NCBI GenBank assembly: GCA_020026035.1
Contig: JAHHRC010000079.1
Coordinates: 1 to 6,023, forward strand
Origin: Erysipelotrichaceae bacterium
GTDB lineage: Bacteria > Bacillota_I > Bacilli_A > Erysipelotrichales > Erysipelotrichaceae
Direction of reading: 5' to 3'
DNA: 6,023 nucleotides
Positions 1 to 5,474 of the stretch are shown here, piece by piece. The notes beneath the pieces are model-generated. The model was not told the DNA's origin, did not search any database, and saw only the letters and a list, made by a program, of their open reading frames with translations. The position numbers and the translations under genes were made by a program. How positions within the stretch are numbered: position 1 is the stretch's first letter; each line of letters begins with the position of its first letter.

Positions 1-1641
1 AATCCGCATATTAACTTATTCCATCTATACAATGGAAAGATTGGGCAAGAATGGGATGGCTTGTATGTATTCCAAGGTTACTACCATTTTGTGTCTTGTT
101 GGGTATGGTTGTTGAATGTTCCAAGTCGTATTGGGATAGGTACACGCATTGAAACACTAAAGGCATCCGTTTGGTCAATGGTGTTATTGTACCAAGTGAT
201 TAGTTCGATGTTTTTTGTTGGCATGATTGATCGTTTGAGTGAAAAGAAACCGCTAAATTGGATTCTTAAGGTATTTACACTATTCTATTTGAATTTCTAT
301 TATTGGCGCTTAGTGTTTGGGTATTACGGAAATACGTGGCGTAGTTTGTTCATTACGATGTTAATGTTTGTCATCTATCAATGGCTCAAAGGGGACTATG
401 GAAAAGAAGTACTTGTCTTAATTCCAGCAATTAACTTTGCAGGAATTGCAGCGTCGAGTTCATATCTGTTTATCTCTTTTGCGGTATTATCCATACTTGC
501 GGCCTTCTTGTTCTTGAAGAATCAAGAAGATGCCCTTTATAACATGTCAATCTTTGTACTACCACTTTGTGTGTATGCATCGGTTATGATTATGCGTATG
601 TCTAGGGCTGGATATGTTTTAGCTGCAGTCTTTCTTCTTTACTACACAACGTGTAAGACAAAGGTCACAAAAACTTTCATCCAGTCGATCAATACCTTTG
701 TATGCAAACACGCAAAGAGCATCTTCTATTGGTTGATTCCAGGATTCTGTGTTGTCTTTTCCTTGTATATCCATGTGTTCCATAAGGAATTCTTATATGG
801 CTATGCGTATTACTTCAATGACCATCAAACCTATGACATGGTGAAGGATTACTTCTTTGTGTATTCGACTTGGTATGATAATTTGGTGAACGTTGTTCGT
901 TGGGTAGGCGTTGTGTTATTGATTCGACATGCGAAAACGATGGAAGAAGACTATATCAAATTGACTTGTATTTTGATGTTAGTGGTATTTATGAATCCAT
1001 TATGTACGCCAACGATTGCGTACTTCATTGCCTCGAATGTGTTCTATCGGGCGTGGGAAGTGTTGTTTAATCCATTTACGGAATGTTTGATGATCATTGC
1101 TGTATACCAGCTCTTTGATCAAAGAATGTGGCGTATCTTTGTTAGTCTTATGTTAGGAATTCCACTTGTTGTAAGTACGGTTCAATCATTTAAATATGAC
1201 ATTCATAGTAGTTATGGCTTGTATTTAAAACTTGGACAAGAAGTAAATCCATATAGTAAGTTAGAACCAAGCGAAGAAGATGCGATTGTAAAGTTGCGGT
1301 ATTTTTTAGAACAAGAAAACTATGACCATCAACCAGTCATTCTTTCCCAAGCGGAAGGAACACGTGTATACATTCCAAATGCGTATCTATTAGTTACACC
1401 ACGTGACTTGTATTACAAACATACAAGACTTGATGAAGACTTGTATCAAATCGCAAGAAGACATCATCCATGGGATGAAGATGTCGCAGATTATTCAAAG
1501 ACAGAAGCGCTTATGGAAGAGTTTGGGGTTGAGTATGTAGCGGTTCGCTACTGGGAGAATCCAGAATTTGACGCATCGTTAGATCCGATATCAACTGTTG
1601 TGTATGACAATGGGGTCTTTAGGATTCGAAAAATAAAATAA
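1..1641 (+). CDS. Polytopic membrane protein, GT-C glycosyltransferase-like (5' end outside window)
   Basis: The frame is open from base 1 to the TAA at 1639-1641 (546 residues visible), so the true start lies upstream; the TTG at 61 is an ordinary internal Leu codon. The visible part has about ten or eleven hydrophobic segments, rich in Phe, Tyr and Trp, spread over residues 60-400. A soluble tail of roughly 120-130 residues follows and ends in a basic stretch. This plan (many helices, aromatic-rich loops, C-terminal soluble domain with a VEYVAVRYW-like strand) is typical of GT-C-fold glycosyltransferases and related large membrane proteins of surface-polymer pathways. That family normally carries its acidic catalytic motif in the first outer loop, which is not in the window, so the reaction cannot be confirmed. 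It could also be a non-catalytic membrane protein of the DUF6077 kind. A strong terminator begins 4 bp after the stop, so it is the last gene of its transcript. Confidence 0.6.
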   Translation, partial: NPHINLFHLYNGKIGQEWDGLYVFQGYYHFVSCWVWLLNVPSRIGIGTRIETLKASVWSMVLLYQVISSMFFVGMIDRLSEKKPLNWILKVFTLFYLNFYYWRLVFGYYGNTWRSLFITMLMFVIYQWLKGDYGKEVLVLIPAINFAGIAASSSYLFISFAVLSILAAFLFLKNQEDALYNMSIFVLPLCVYASVMIMRMSRAGYVLAAVFLLYYTTCKTKVTKTFIQSINTFVCKHAKSIFYWLIPGFCVVFSLYIHVFHKEFLYGYAYYFNDHQTYDMVKDYFFVYSTWYDNLVNVVRWVGVVLLIRHAKTMEEDYIKLTCILMLVVFMNPLCTPTIAYFIASNVFYRAWEVLFNPFTECLMIIAVYQLFDQRMWRIFVSLMLGIPLVVSTVQSFKYDIHSSYGLYLKLGQEVNPYSKLEPSEEDAIVKLRYFLEQENYDHQPVILSQAEGTRVYIPNAYLLVTPRDLYYKHTRLDEDLYQIARRHHPWDEDVADYSKTEALMEEFGVEYVAVRYWENPEFDASLDPISTVVYDNGVFRIRKIK

Positions 1642-1644
1642 ATA

Positions 1645-1690
1645 GAAGATCGAATTCAAGCGTATCTAAGGCAAGAATTCGATCTTTTTC
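1645..1690 (+). terminator. Rho-independent terminator of the membrane protein gene
   Basis: A perfect 12-bp inverted repeat, AAGATCGAATTC (1646-1657) and GAATTCGATCTT (1675-1686), encloses a 17-nt loop and runs into TTTTT at 1685-1689. It lies just after the stop at 1641 and separates the membrane protein gene from the tRNA unit. The loop is longer than usual, but the stem is strong. Confidence 0.8.
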
Positions 1691-1723
1691 GATGGATTGA
1701 AAGAGTTACTTATCATTTTCTAG

Positions 1724-1752
1724 TTGCAATCATTTCTTAACTTTCGTATACT
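1724..1752 (+). promoter_or_regulatory. Sigma-A-type promoter of tRNA unit 1
   Basis: TTGCAA (1724-1729) and TATACT (1747-1752) are separated by exactly 17 bp. The predicted start is near 1759, leaving a leader of about 17 nt before the tRNA-Cys 5' end at 1776, removed by RNase P. No other convincing pair is seen between the preceding terminator and the tRNA. Confidence 0.7.
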
Positions 1753-1775
1753 GTACTAGCGCAAGCGAAATAGAT

Positions 1776-1849
1776 GGTTCCATGGCCAAGTGGTAAGGCA
1801 ATAGACTGCAACTCTGTGATCTCCGGTTCAAATCCGGATGGAACCTCCA
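1776..1849 (+). tRNA. tRNA-Cys (anticodon GCA), copy 1
   Basis: This is a 74-nt cloverleaf. The acceptor stem is GGTTCCA (1776-1782) with TGGAACC (1839-1845), followed by discriminator T1846 and an encoded CCA at 1847-1849. The anticodon loop CTGCAAC places GCA at 1808-1810, and the T arm reads CCGG-TTCAAAT-CCGG. A U at position 73 is the known main identity element for cysteinyl-tRNA synthetase, which supports the Cys call. The gene is first in a two-tRNA transcript, 6 nt ahead of tRNA-Leu. Confidence 0.97.
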
Positions 1850-1855
1850 ATATCT

Positions 1856-1942
1856 GAGGACGTGGCGGAACTGGTAGACGCATCGGACTTAAAATCCGGT
1901 GACAGGAATGTCGTGTGGGTTCGATTCCCATCGTCCTCACCA
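1856..1942 (+). tRNA. tRNA-Leu (anticodon UAA), copy 1
   Basis: This is an 87-nt class II tRNA. The acceptor stem is GAGGACG (1856-1862) with CGTCCTC (1932-1938), discriminator A1939, and encoded CCA at 1940-1942. The anticodon TAA lies at 1890-1892 in loop CTTAAAA and reads UUA/UUG, both heavily used by the genes here. A long variable arm (GACA-GGAA-TGTC) marks it as a leucine-type class II tRNA. Confidence 0.97.
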
Positions 1943-1954
1943 TCTAACACATAA

Positions 1955-1974
1955 GAAGGCGAAAGCCTTTTTTC
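1955..1974 (+). terminator. Terminator of tRNA unit 1
   Basis: The stem AAGGC (1956-1960) and GCCTT (1965-1969) closes a GAAA tetraloop, and the T run extends to 1973. It follows tRNA-Leu by 13 nt and is identical to the terminator of copy 2. Confidence 0.85.
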
Positions 1975-2101
1975 TTTTCTACATTGGTTTTAAAAATTAT
2001 CGCATACCGATGCTAAGATTTAAGGAAACGGGTACGTTAGGTGTGAAAAATACTAGCATTCTTGTAGTAAATGGTGTATATTAAACAAGCAGTAACGAGG
2101 T
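1974..2101. other. 128-bp spacer between the two tRNA units
   Basis: This AT-rich spacer shows no resemblance to the DNA upstream of copy 1 and no convincing ORF with a ribosome binding site. The only features seen are a weak -10-like element near its right end and a short inverted repeat (TACTA at 2051-2055, TAGTA at 2065-2069) that could be chance. Confidence 0.6.
2077..2082 (+). promoter_or_regulatory. Possible -10 element for tRNA unit 2
   Basis: TATATT ends 21 nt before the second tRNA-Cys, close to the 23-nt gap after the -10 of unit 1. No good -35 box is present 16-18 bp upstream (TAGCAT or CTAGCA at best), so this promoter would be much weaker than that of unit 1. Read-through from unit 1 is the alternative. 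Confidence 0.35.
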
Positions 2102-2103
2102 AT

Positions 2104-2177
2104 GGTTCCATGGCCAAGTGGTAAGGCAATAGACTGCAACTCTGTGATCTCCGGTTCAAATCCGGATGGAACCTCCA
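2104..2177 (+). tRNA. tRNA-Cys (anticodon GCA), copy 2
   Basis: Sequence-identical to the first tRNA-Cys, with the anticodon at 2136-2138, discriminator T and encoded CCA at 2175-2177. Only the upstream leader differs, so any functional difference would be in expression. Confidence 0.97.
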
Positions 2178-2183
2178 ATATCT

Positions 2184-2270
2184 GAGGACGTGGCGGAACT
2201 GGTAGACGCATCGGACTTAAAATCCGGTGACAGGAATGTCGTGTGGGTTCGATTCCCATCGTCCTCACCA
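2184..2270 (+). tRNA. tRNA-Leu (anticodon UAA), copy 2
   Basis: Sequence-identical to the first tRNA-Leu, with anticodon TAA at 2218-2220, the long variable arm, and encoded CCA at 2268-2270. It is co-transcribed with the tRNA-Cys 6 nt upstream. Confidence 0.97.
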
Positions 2271-2282
2271 TCTAACACATAA

Positions 2283-2302
2283 GAAGGCGAAAGCCTTTTT
2301 TG
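2283..2302 (+). terminator. Terminator of tRNA unit 2
   Basis: AAGGC-GAAA-GCCTT (2284-2297) is followed by a T run to 2301. It stops rightward transcription just before the convergent methyltransferase gene and its own terminator. Confidence 0.85.
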
Positions 2303-2312
2303 TTTATGTATG

Positions 2313-2338
2313 AAAAAACGTTCCCAAGTAGGAACGTT
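2313..2338 (-). terminator. Terminator of the methyltransferase gene, overlapping its stop codon
   Basis: Read on the minus strand, AACGTTCC (2338-2331), a 6-nt loop, and GGAACGTT (2324-2317) form an 8-bp perfect stem followed by a T run (the A run at 2313-2318 on the plus strand). The TAA stop (2339-2337) contributes its last two bases to the stem. On the plus strand no T run follows, so it works leftward only. Confidence 0.8.
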
Positions 2339-3359
2339 AGAGCTTTGTAGAAAGTATATTTCTGATTGTTTGATTGTCATACATCAAGAACTTTAAATCT
2401 TCTTCATCGGTATAGGTATTCGTGTCTTTTGCAAAGTAGGCACGAATTTTTTGCATGATGAGGTTGTATTCTTCATACACTAGGTTTGTACGGTTGTGGT
2501 AGAGTTCATCAAAGTGAACAAAGATCAATGTCCATAGGGTGTTAAAACAAGAGTCTTCAATCCAGAAGTCACAGGTTTCAATGGGTGGGTTGTATTGTTC
2601 TAAGAGTTGTTCAATCAAGAATAGTCCATCATAGTTGGATTGCCAGATATCGACATAACAATAATCATACTGCTTAAGTGTTTCTTCGTTGAAGTAATCA
2701 AAGGCATCACCTTCAATGATTTCAATTGGGGTTGTGGTGTCGAATTGTGGAAGGATGGATGTTTTGAAGAGTTCAATCACTTCTTTGGAACGTTCGACTA
2801 TAGTAATTGATGTAACGTTTGGATTTCTTGAGGCCATATAGGCAAAGTAGCCAATGCCTAAACCAAAGGTAATGATATTGCCGTGAGCTTTATTGGCTGG
2901 ACGATCGTTGGTGATGGCTTCGGATGGGGCATCTAGCATCCAGTCGGTTTCATCTTGTAGTAAGTAGATTGCATCACATGGTTCATCCATGGCTCTTAGA
3001 ATCATATAGTCTTTGAGTTCTTTGTCGTGATCTTTTTGAATGACATCGACATTGAATAACTCATTGGCATTGATTGGTTCTTTGACATAGGAGAAATGGT
3101 TTGAGGTTATGTTTTCTAAATGAATCTGTTTGTGATAAGGGGAGTTGATCCATTTTTTGGTGGATAAAAATAACGAAGGCCAATTGCTTTCGTCGTCGGT
3201 AAATTCTTGGAAGCCGGCTTTTTTCATCTTCTTTTGCATGTAGTGTTCATTGCTTGTTAAAACCTTTTTGCCAAGAAATGGATTGATCGTATCTTTTTGC
3301 ATATTGGACAAGCATCGATCAAAGAATGCGTCCATCTTTTTTGAATGTGTAATTAACAT
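2337..3359 (-). CDS. Class I SAM-dependent methyltransferase-like protein (spermidine synthase-like fold)
   Basis: The 340-residue soluble protein shows a Rossmann methyltransferase core in its middle. From the start chosen here it has FGLGIGYFAYMA (165-175; SAM-binding glycine motif), an acidic end of the second strand (TIVERS, Glu189), EGDAFDYF (216-223; adenine-contacting region) and YDYCYVDIW (231-239; motif after strand 4). This order matches spermidine synthase-like and other class I methyltransferases. The 150 residues before the core and the last 90 have no family I recognise, so the substrate is unknown. I chose the ATG at 3359-3357 because TGC-TATGAT (3374-3366) lies exactly 6 nt before it, which predicts a leaderless mRNA. 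The longer start at 3392 (351 residues) has no ribosome binding site or suitably placed -10. The gene diverges from surE and is monocistronic. Confidence 0.7.
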   Translation of the reverse strand: MLITHSKKMDAFFDRCLSNMQKDTINPFLGKKVLTSNEHYMQKKMKKAGFQEFTDDESNWPSLFLSTKKWINSPYHKQIHLENITSNHFSYVKEPINANELFNVDVIQKDHDKELKDYMILRAMDEPCDAIYLLQDETDWMLDAPSEAITNDRPANKAHGNIITFGLGIGYFAYMASRNPNVTSITIVERSKEVIELFKTSILPQFDTTTPIEIIEGDAFDYFNEETLKQYDYCYVDIWQSNYDGLFLIEQLLEQYNPPIETCDFWIEDSCFNTLWTLIFVHFDELYHNRTNLVYEEYNLIMQKIRAYFAKDTNTYTDEEDLKFLMYDNQTIRNILSTKL

Positions 3360-3365
3360 GCCACT

Positions 3366-3374
3366 ATCATAGCA
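3366..3374 (-). promoter_or_regulatory. Extended -10 promoter for a leaderless methyltransferase mRNA
   Basis: On the minus strand TGC-TATGAT (3374-3366) is followed by 6 nt and then ATG (3359-3357). A hexamer at -12 to -7 puts +1 on the A of that ATG. No -35 box is evident 17 bp upstream, which the TGn extension can offset. It lies inside the coding region if the longer start at 3392 is used. Confidence 0.5.
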
Positions 3375-3391
3375 TGACTTTTGAAAATCCA

Positions 3392-3400
3392 TGATAAAAT
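3392..3400 (+). promoter_or_regulatory. Extended -10 promoter for a leaderless surE mRNA
   Basis: TGA-TAAAAT (3392-3400) is followed by 6 nt (3401-3406) and then the surE ATG, so +1 would fall on the A at 3407. No Shine-Dalgarno sequence precedes surE. The region where a -35 would sit overlaps the opposite-strand extended -10, so the two promoters are interlocked. Confidence 0.55.
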
Positions 3401-3406
3401 GTTGTC

Positions 3407-4171
3407 ATGAAACTACTATTAACAAATGATGATGGCATCAACAAAGAAGGAATCCATGCACTAATTAAAGGACTTTCCAACGAACATGAAATCTATGTCG
3501 TTGCACCAGATAGTCAACGAAGTGGCTATTCCCATGCGGTAACCTATTTCTACAAAGATATACGATGTAAGAAAGTGGAGATCGAAGGCTGTATGGAAGC
3601 GTATGCGACAAGTGGAACACCAGCGGATTGTGTCTATGTTGCATTGAATGGGTTACTCGATGTTGAGATTGATTTCGTGATATCCGGAGTTAATCATGGA
3701 ATGAATCTAGCAAGTGATGTGATGTATTCTGGAACGGTAGGAGCTGCGGTTGAAGGAACTGTATTAGGAAAACCTTCGATTGCGATATCGTTATGTTCGT
3801 ATACAAGTACGGATTTTGATGCGTGTGTAGAAGTATTAAAACAATTGATTCCAATGTATATGGAAGATGTAAAGAAGGAATTATATCCTTTAAATGTCAA
3901 TGTACCATCGATTCCGTATTCTGAAATCAAAGGCTTTCAAGTATGCAAGTTAGCGGGAATTCGCTCGTATGGAAGGAATATGCAAAAGAGAAATGATGGA
4001 CAAGAAATTGTGATGCATAGTGAGAATGAAGCGATGGTCGATGCGATTGAAGAAGATGTGAATGGAGATTTCTATGCAATCAAACATGGCTATGTGGCTT
4101 TGACACCATTGCAGTTGGATCAAACGCATATTGAATGGGATTCGAAGAAGGGAAGTTTTTTACATGACTGA
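3407..4171 (+). CDS. surE: 5'/3'-nucleotidase SurE
   Basis: SurE is a divalent-metal-dependent phosphatase that removes 5'- or 3'-phosphates from nucleoside monophosphates in the cytoplasm (EC 3.1.3.5). The protein is 254 residues, the usual length. It opens with MKLLLTNDDGI, where Asp8 and Asp9 are the metal ligands. Ser39 sits in APDSQRSGYS and Asn96 in ISGVNHGMN, the other two positions that bind metal in known structures. SGTPADCV (69-76) and DVMYSGTVGAAVEG (103-116) are further family signatures. The ATG is fixed by the conserved N-terminus beginning at residue 1, although no ribosome binding site precedes it; the -10 placement suggests a leaderless transcript. The 3' end overlaps the next gene by 8 bp, so the two are very likely co-translated. 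All catalytic residues are present. Confidence 0.96.
   Translation: MKLLLTNDDGINKEGIHALIKGLSNEHEIYVVAPDSQRSGYSHAVTYFYKDIRCKKVEIEGCMEAYATSGTPADCVYVALNGLLDVEIDFVISGVNHGMNLASDVMYSGTVGAAVEGTVLGKPSIAISLCSYTSTDFDACVEVLKQLIPMYMEDVKKELYPLNVNVPSIPYSEIKGFQVCKLAGIRSYGRNMQKRNDGQEIVMHSENEAMVDAIEEDVNGDFYAIKHGYVALTPLQLDQTHIEWDSKKGSFLHD
4148..4153 (+). promoter_or_regulatory. Ribosome binding site of the permease, inside surE
   Basis: AAGGGA at 4148-4153 lies 10 nt before the ATG at 4164. It favours this start over an in-frame ATG at 4131, which would add 11 polar residues (with a run of arginines) before the first membrane helix and lacks a comparable site. Confidence 0.55.
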
Positions 4172-5414
4172 GATGATGATTGCGTTATTGTTGTTTCTAG
4201 TGATGTATGTATGCTTGCTTACAATGAAGAATGAATGGAGTCACTATATTGTCTTGTTGTTTGCTTTGTTGTTTGTAAGGTTTGGTTTGGTATCAATTAA
4301 CGCTGCTTACTTGTGTGTACCTTGGGCGTATCTTGGTATTTTACTTGGGGCATATGGCTTAGAAGCGATGGTATTTGATAGTAAGATGCTTGAGTGTTTG
4401 GTAAGTACGTGTTTGAAACGTGTGAGCGAGCAAAGAGTGATGGTATTACTTTGTTTACTTGCAGGATGTTGTTCGGCGTTGTTTGATACGGTGCTTGTTG
4501 TAATGCTTGCTTTACCGATTGTTGTAGAGGTATGTAAACGAAGTGACACAGACCCAATGGCGTATACGGTATTGCTTGTTGTTGTATGTAATCTATTTGG
4601 GGCATGTACGATGCTAGGAGATCCTACATCACTTCTTCTTGCAAGTAATCTAGGAATGCAGTTTCGTCATTTCTTTTATATGCAAGGAAGAATTGGGATT
4701 GGGGTAATTGTTGTATTGAGTGTTTTGAGTTTACTTTATGGTTATAGTGTTATACATAAAGAGAAGATGGAAGTGGATGTGCAACGTGTTACTTATACAA
4801 GTGTTGTACCAAGTGTGTTGTTTGTGTGTTTACTTGCAATGCTATGTGTTTGTTCGAATGTAGTAGGTGCGTATGTTTCAATTAGTTTGTATGTTATTTC
4901 TTTGCTTTTTGAGGCGTTTCAAAAAAAGAATGTGAATTGTGTGTTTGAACGTTTGAAGCATTTGCAAGTGGATGTATTGTTGTTTGTTGTTGGAATTACG
5001 ATTGTTATGCAAGGTCTTGTTGAAACAGGGGTTGTACAGGCAATGGCTAATGCTTGTATGGAAGTAGCTGGTGTCAATGTGATCCTTATGTATGGCTTGA
5101 TTGTTTGTGTATCGTTTGTAATCTCAGGGTTTGTGGATACGATTCCATTTGTGGCAACGTTTGTACCGGTTGTGATGCAAATTGCAAATAGTATGGAAGT
5201 AAGTCCGTATTTGTTTGTGTTTGGTTGTATGTTTGCGTCTACCTTAGGTGGCAATCTAACACCGGTTGGAGCACGTAGTAATATGGTTGCGATTACGACC
5301 TTACAAAAAGAAGGGTATACCGTGAAGACAAAGGAATTTGTGAAGCTTGCAATTCCGTTTACGATGGTTGCGTTTGTGGTTGGAACGGTATTGATCTATT
5401 GGATTTGGAATTAA
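4164..5414 (+). CDS. ArsB/NhaD/SLC13-type inner-membrane permease
   Basis: This is a 416-residue membrane protein with about eleven or twelve hydrophobic segments in two related halves, the layout of the ion transporter superfamily that includes ArsB, NhaD, CitM and SLC13 carriers. Signatures seen are SALFDTVLVVMLALPI (104-119), MLGDPTSLLLAS (150-161, compare the family GDPT motif), DTIPFVATFVP (325-335) and GGNLTPVGARSNMVAI (362-377, compare TPIGA-N-VA). Likely substrates are an anion, an organic acid or Na+/H+ exchange; the sequence does not say which. In the two Asp-Asn motifs usual for ArsB/NhaD, the Asn is Thr here (Thr109 and Thr326). It has 17 Cys (about 4%), far above normal for a bacterial carrier. 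The start overlaps the surE stop (ATG at 4164, TGA at 4169-4171), implying translational coupling and one operon. The stop codon is partly built into the terminator. Confidence 0.8.
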   Translation: MTEMMIALLLFLVMYVCLLTMKNEWSHYIVLLFALLFVRFGLVSINAAYLCVPWAYLGILLGAYGLEAMVFDSKMLECLVSTCLKRVSEQRVMVLLCLLAGCCSALFDTVLVVMLALPIVVEVCKRSDTDPMAYTVLLVVVCNLFGACTMLGDPTSLLLASNLGMQFRHFFYMQGRIGIGVIVVLSVLSLLYGYSVIHKEKMEVDVQRVTYTSVVPSVLFVCLLAMLCVCSNVVGAYVSISLYVISLLFEAFQKKNVNCVFERLKHLQVDVLLFVVGITIVMQGLVETGVVQAMANACMEVAGVNVILMYGLIVCVSFVISGFVDTIPFVATFVPVVMQIANSMEVSPYLFVFGCMFASTLGGNLTPVGARSNMVAITTLQKEGYTVKTKEFVKLAIPFTMVAFVVGTVLIYWIWN

Positions 5415-5440
5415 GGTTTTCTTCTTCGAAAGCCTTTTTT
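5413..5440 (+). terminator. Terminator of the surE-permease operon, overlapping the stop codon
   Basis: AAGGTTTTC (5413-5421), loop TTCTTC, and GAAAGCCTT (5428-5436) form a 9-bp stem with one G-U pair, then a T run to 5440. The first two stem bases are the last two of the TAA stop at 5412-5414. Confidence 0.85.
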
Positions 5441-5449
5441 ATATAGGCG

Positions 5450-5458
5450 TGGTATAAT
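5450..5458 (+). promoter_or_regulatory. Extended -10 promoter of the ILEI-like gene
   Basis: TGG-TATAAT (5450-5458) carries a consensus -10 and the TGn extension. A -35 at the normal distance would fall in the preceding terminator and shows no match. The predicted start is near 5465, only about 10 nt before the ATG. Confidence 0.7.
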
Positions 5459-5465
5459 TTGCGAC

Positions 5466-5470
5466 GGTGA
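5466..5470 (+). promoter_or_regulatory. Ribosome binding site of the ILEI-like gene
   Basis: GGTGA at 5466-5470 can pair with the last part of the anti-Shine-Dalgarno sequence and lies 4 nt before the ATG at 5475, about right for this part of the motif. It would sit at the extreme 5' end of the mRNA. Confidence 0.5.
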
Positions 5471-5474
5471 TTAT

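Larger units (their letters stand above)
1774..1973 (+). repeat. 200-bp direct repeat, copy 1 (tRNA-Cys, tRNA-Leu, terminator)
   Basis: This block is base-for-base identical to 2102-2301, by direct reading. It starts 2 nt before the mature tRNA-Cys and ends on the last T of the terminator run. Flanking sequence on both sides differs between copies. Confidence 0.95.
2102..2301 (+). repeat. 200-bp direct repeat, copy 2 (tRNA-Cys, tRNA-Leu, terminator)
   Basis: Every base matches 1774-1973, at a unit offset of 328 bp. The bases just outside (T2101 versus G1773, G2302 versus C1974) break the match on each side. Confidence 0.95.

Noticed and set aside
61..63. TTG at 61 as the start of the first membrane protein
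   Set aside because: The frame is open back to base 1 with plausible coding sequence and no ribosome binding site before 61, so the gene is simply cut by the window edge.
1737..1943. Minus-strand ORF across tRNA unit 1 (68 codons)
   Set aside because: It is the antisense translation of tRNA-Leu and tRNA-Cys; peptides of the GIEPTRHSCHR and SGFEPE kind are well-known false proteins from tRNA genes. It recurs at 2053-2271 for the same reason.
2051..2069. Short inverted repeat TACTA/TAGTA upstream of tRNA unit 2, as a possible operator
   Set aside because: Five-bp arms with a 9-nt gap in AT-rich DNA are expected by chance, and no regulator is nearby.
1899..2084. Plus-strand 61-codon ORF starting inside tRNA-Leu
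   Set aside because: It begins within a structured RNA gene, crosses a terminator, has no ribosome binding site and is absent from the second copy.
1774..2301. tRNA repeats as attachment sites of an integrated element
   Set aside because: The 128 bp between copies holds no integrase or cargo, and the repeat spans whole tRNA genes and the terminator, not a tRNA 3' end. A local duplication explains it better.
2156..2380. Minus-strand ORF with a DGNRTHTTFLSPDFKSD-type peptide
   Set aside because: This is another reading frame across the tRNAs and the terminator, and it also overlaps the methyltransferase 3' end.
4297..5254. Minus-strand ORFs of 80-111 codons opposite the permease and one opposite surE (3694-3930)
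   Set aside because: They are shadows of strongly coding, G/T-rich sense strands, with low-complexity Thr/Asn/Ile-rich translations and no start signals.
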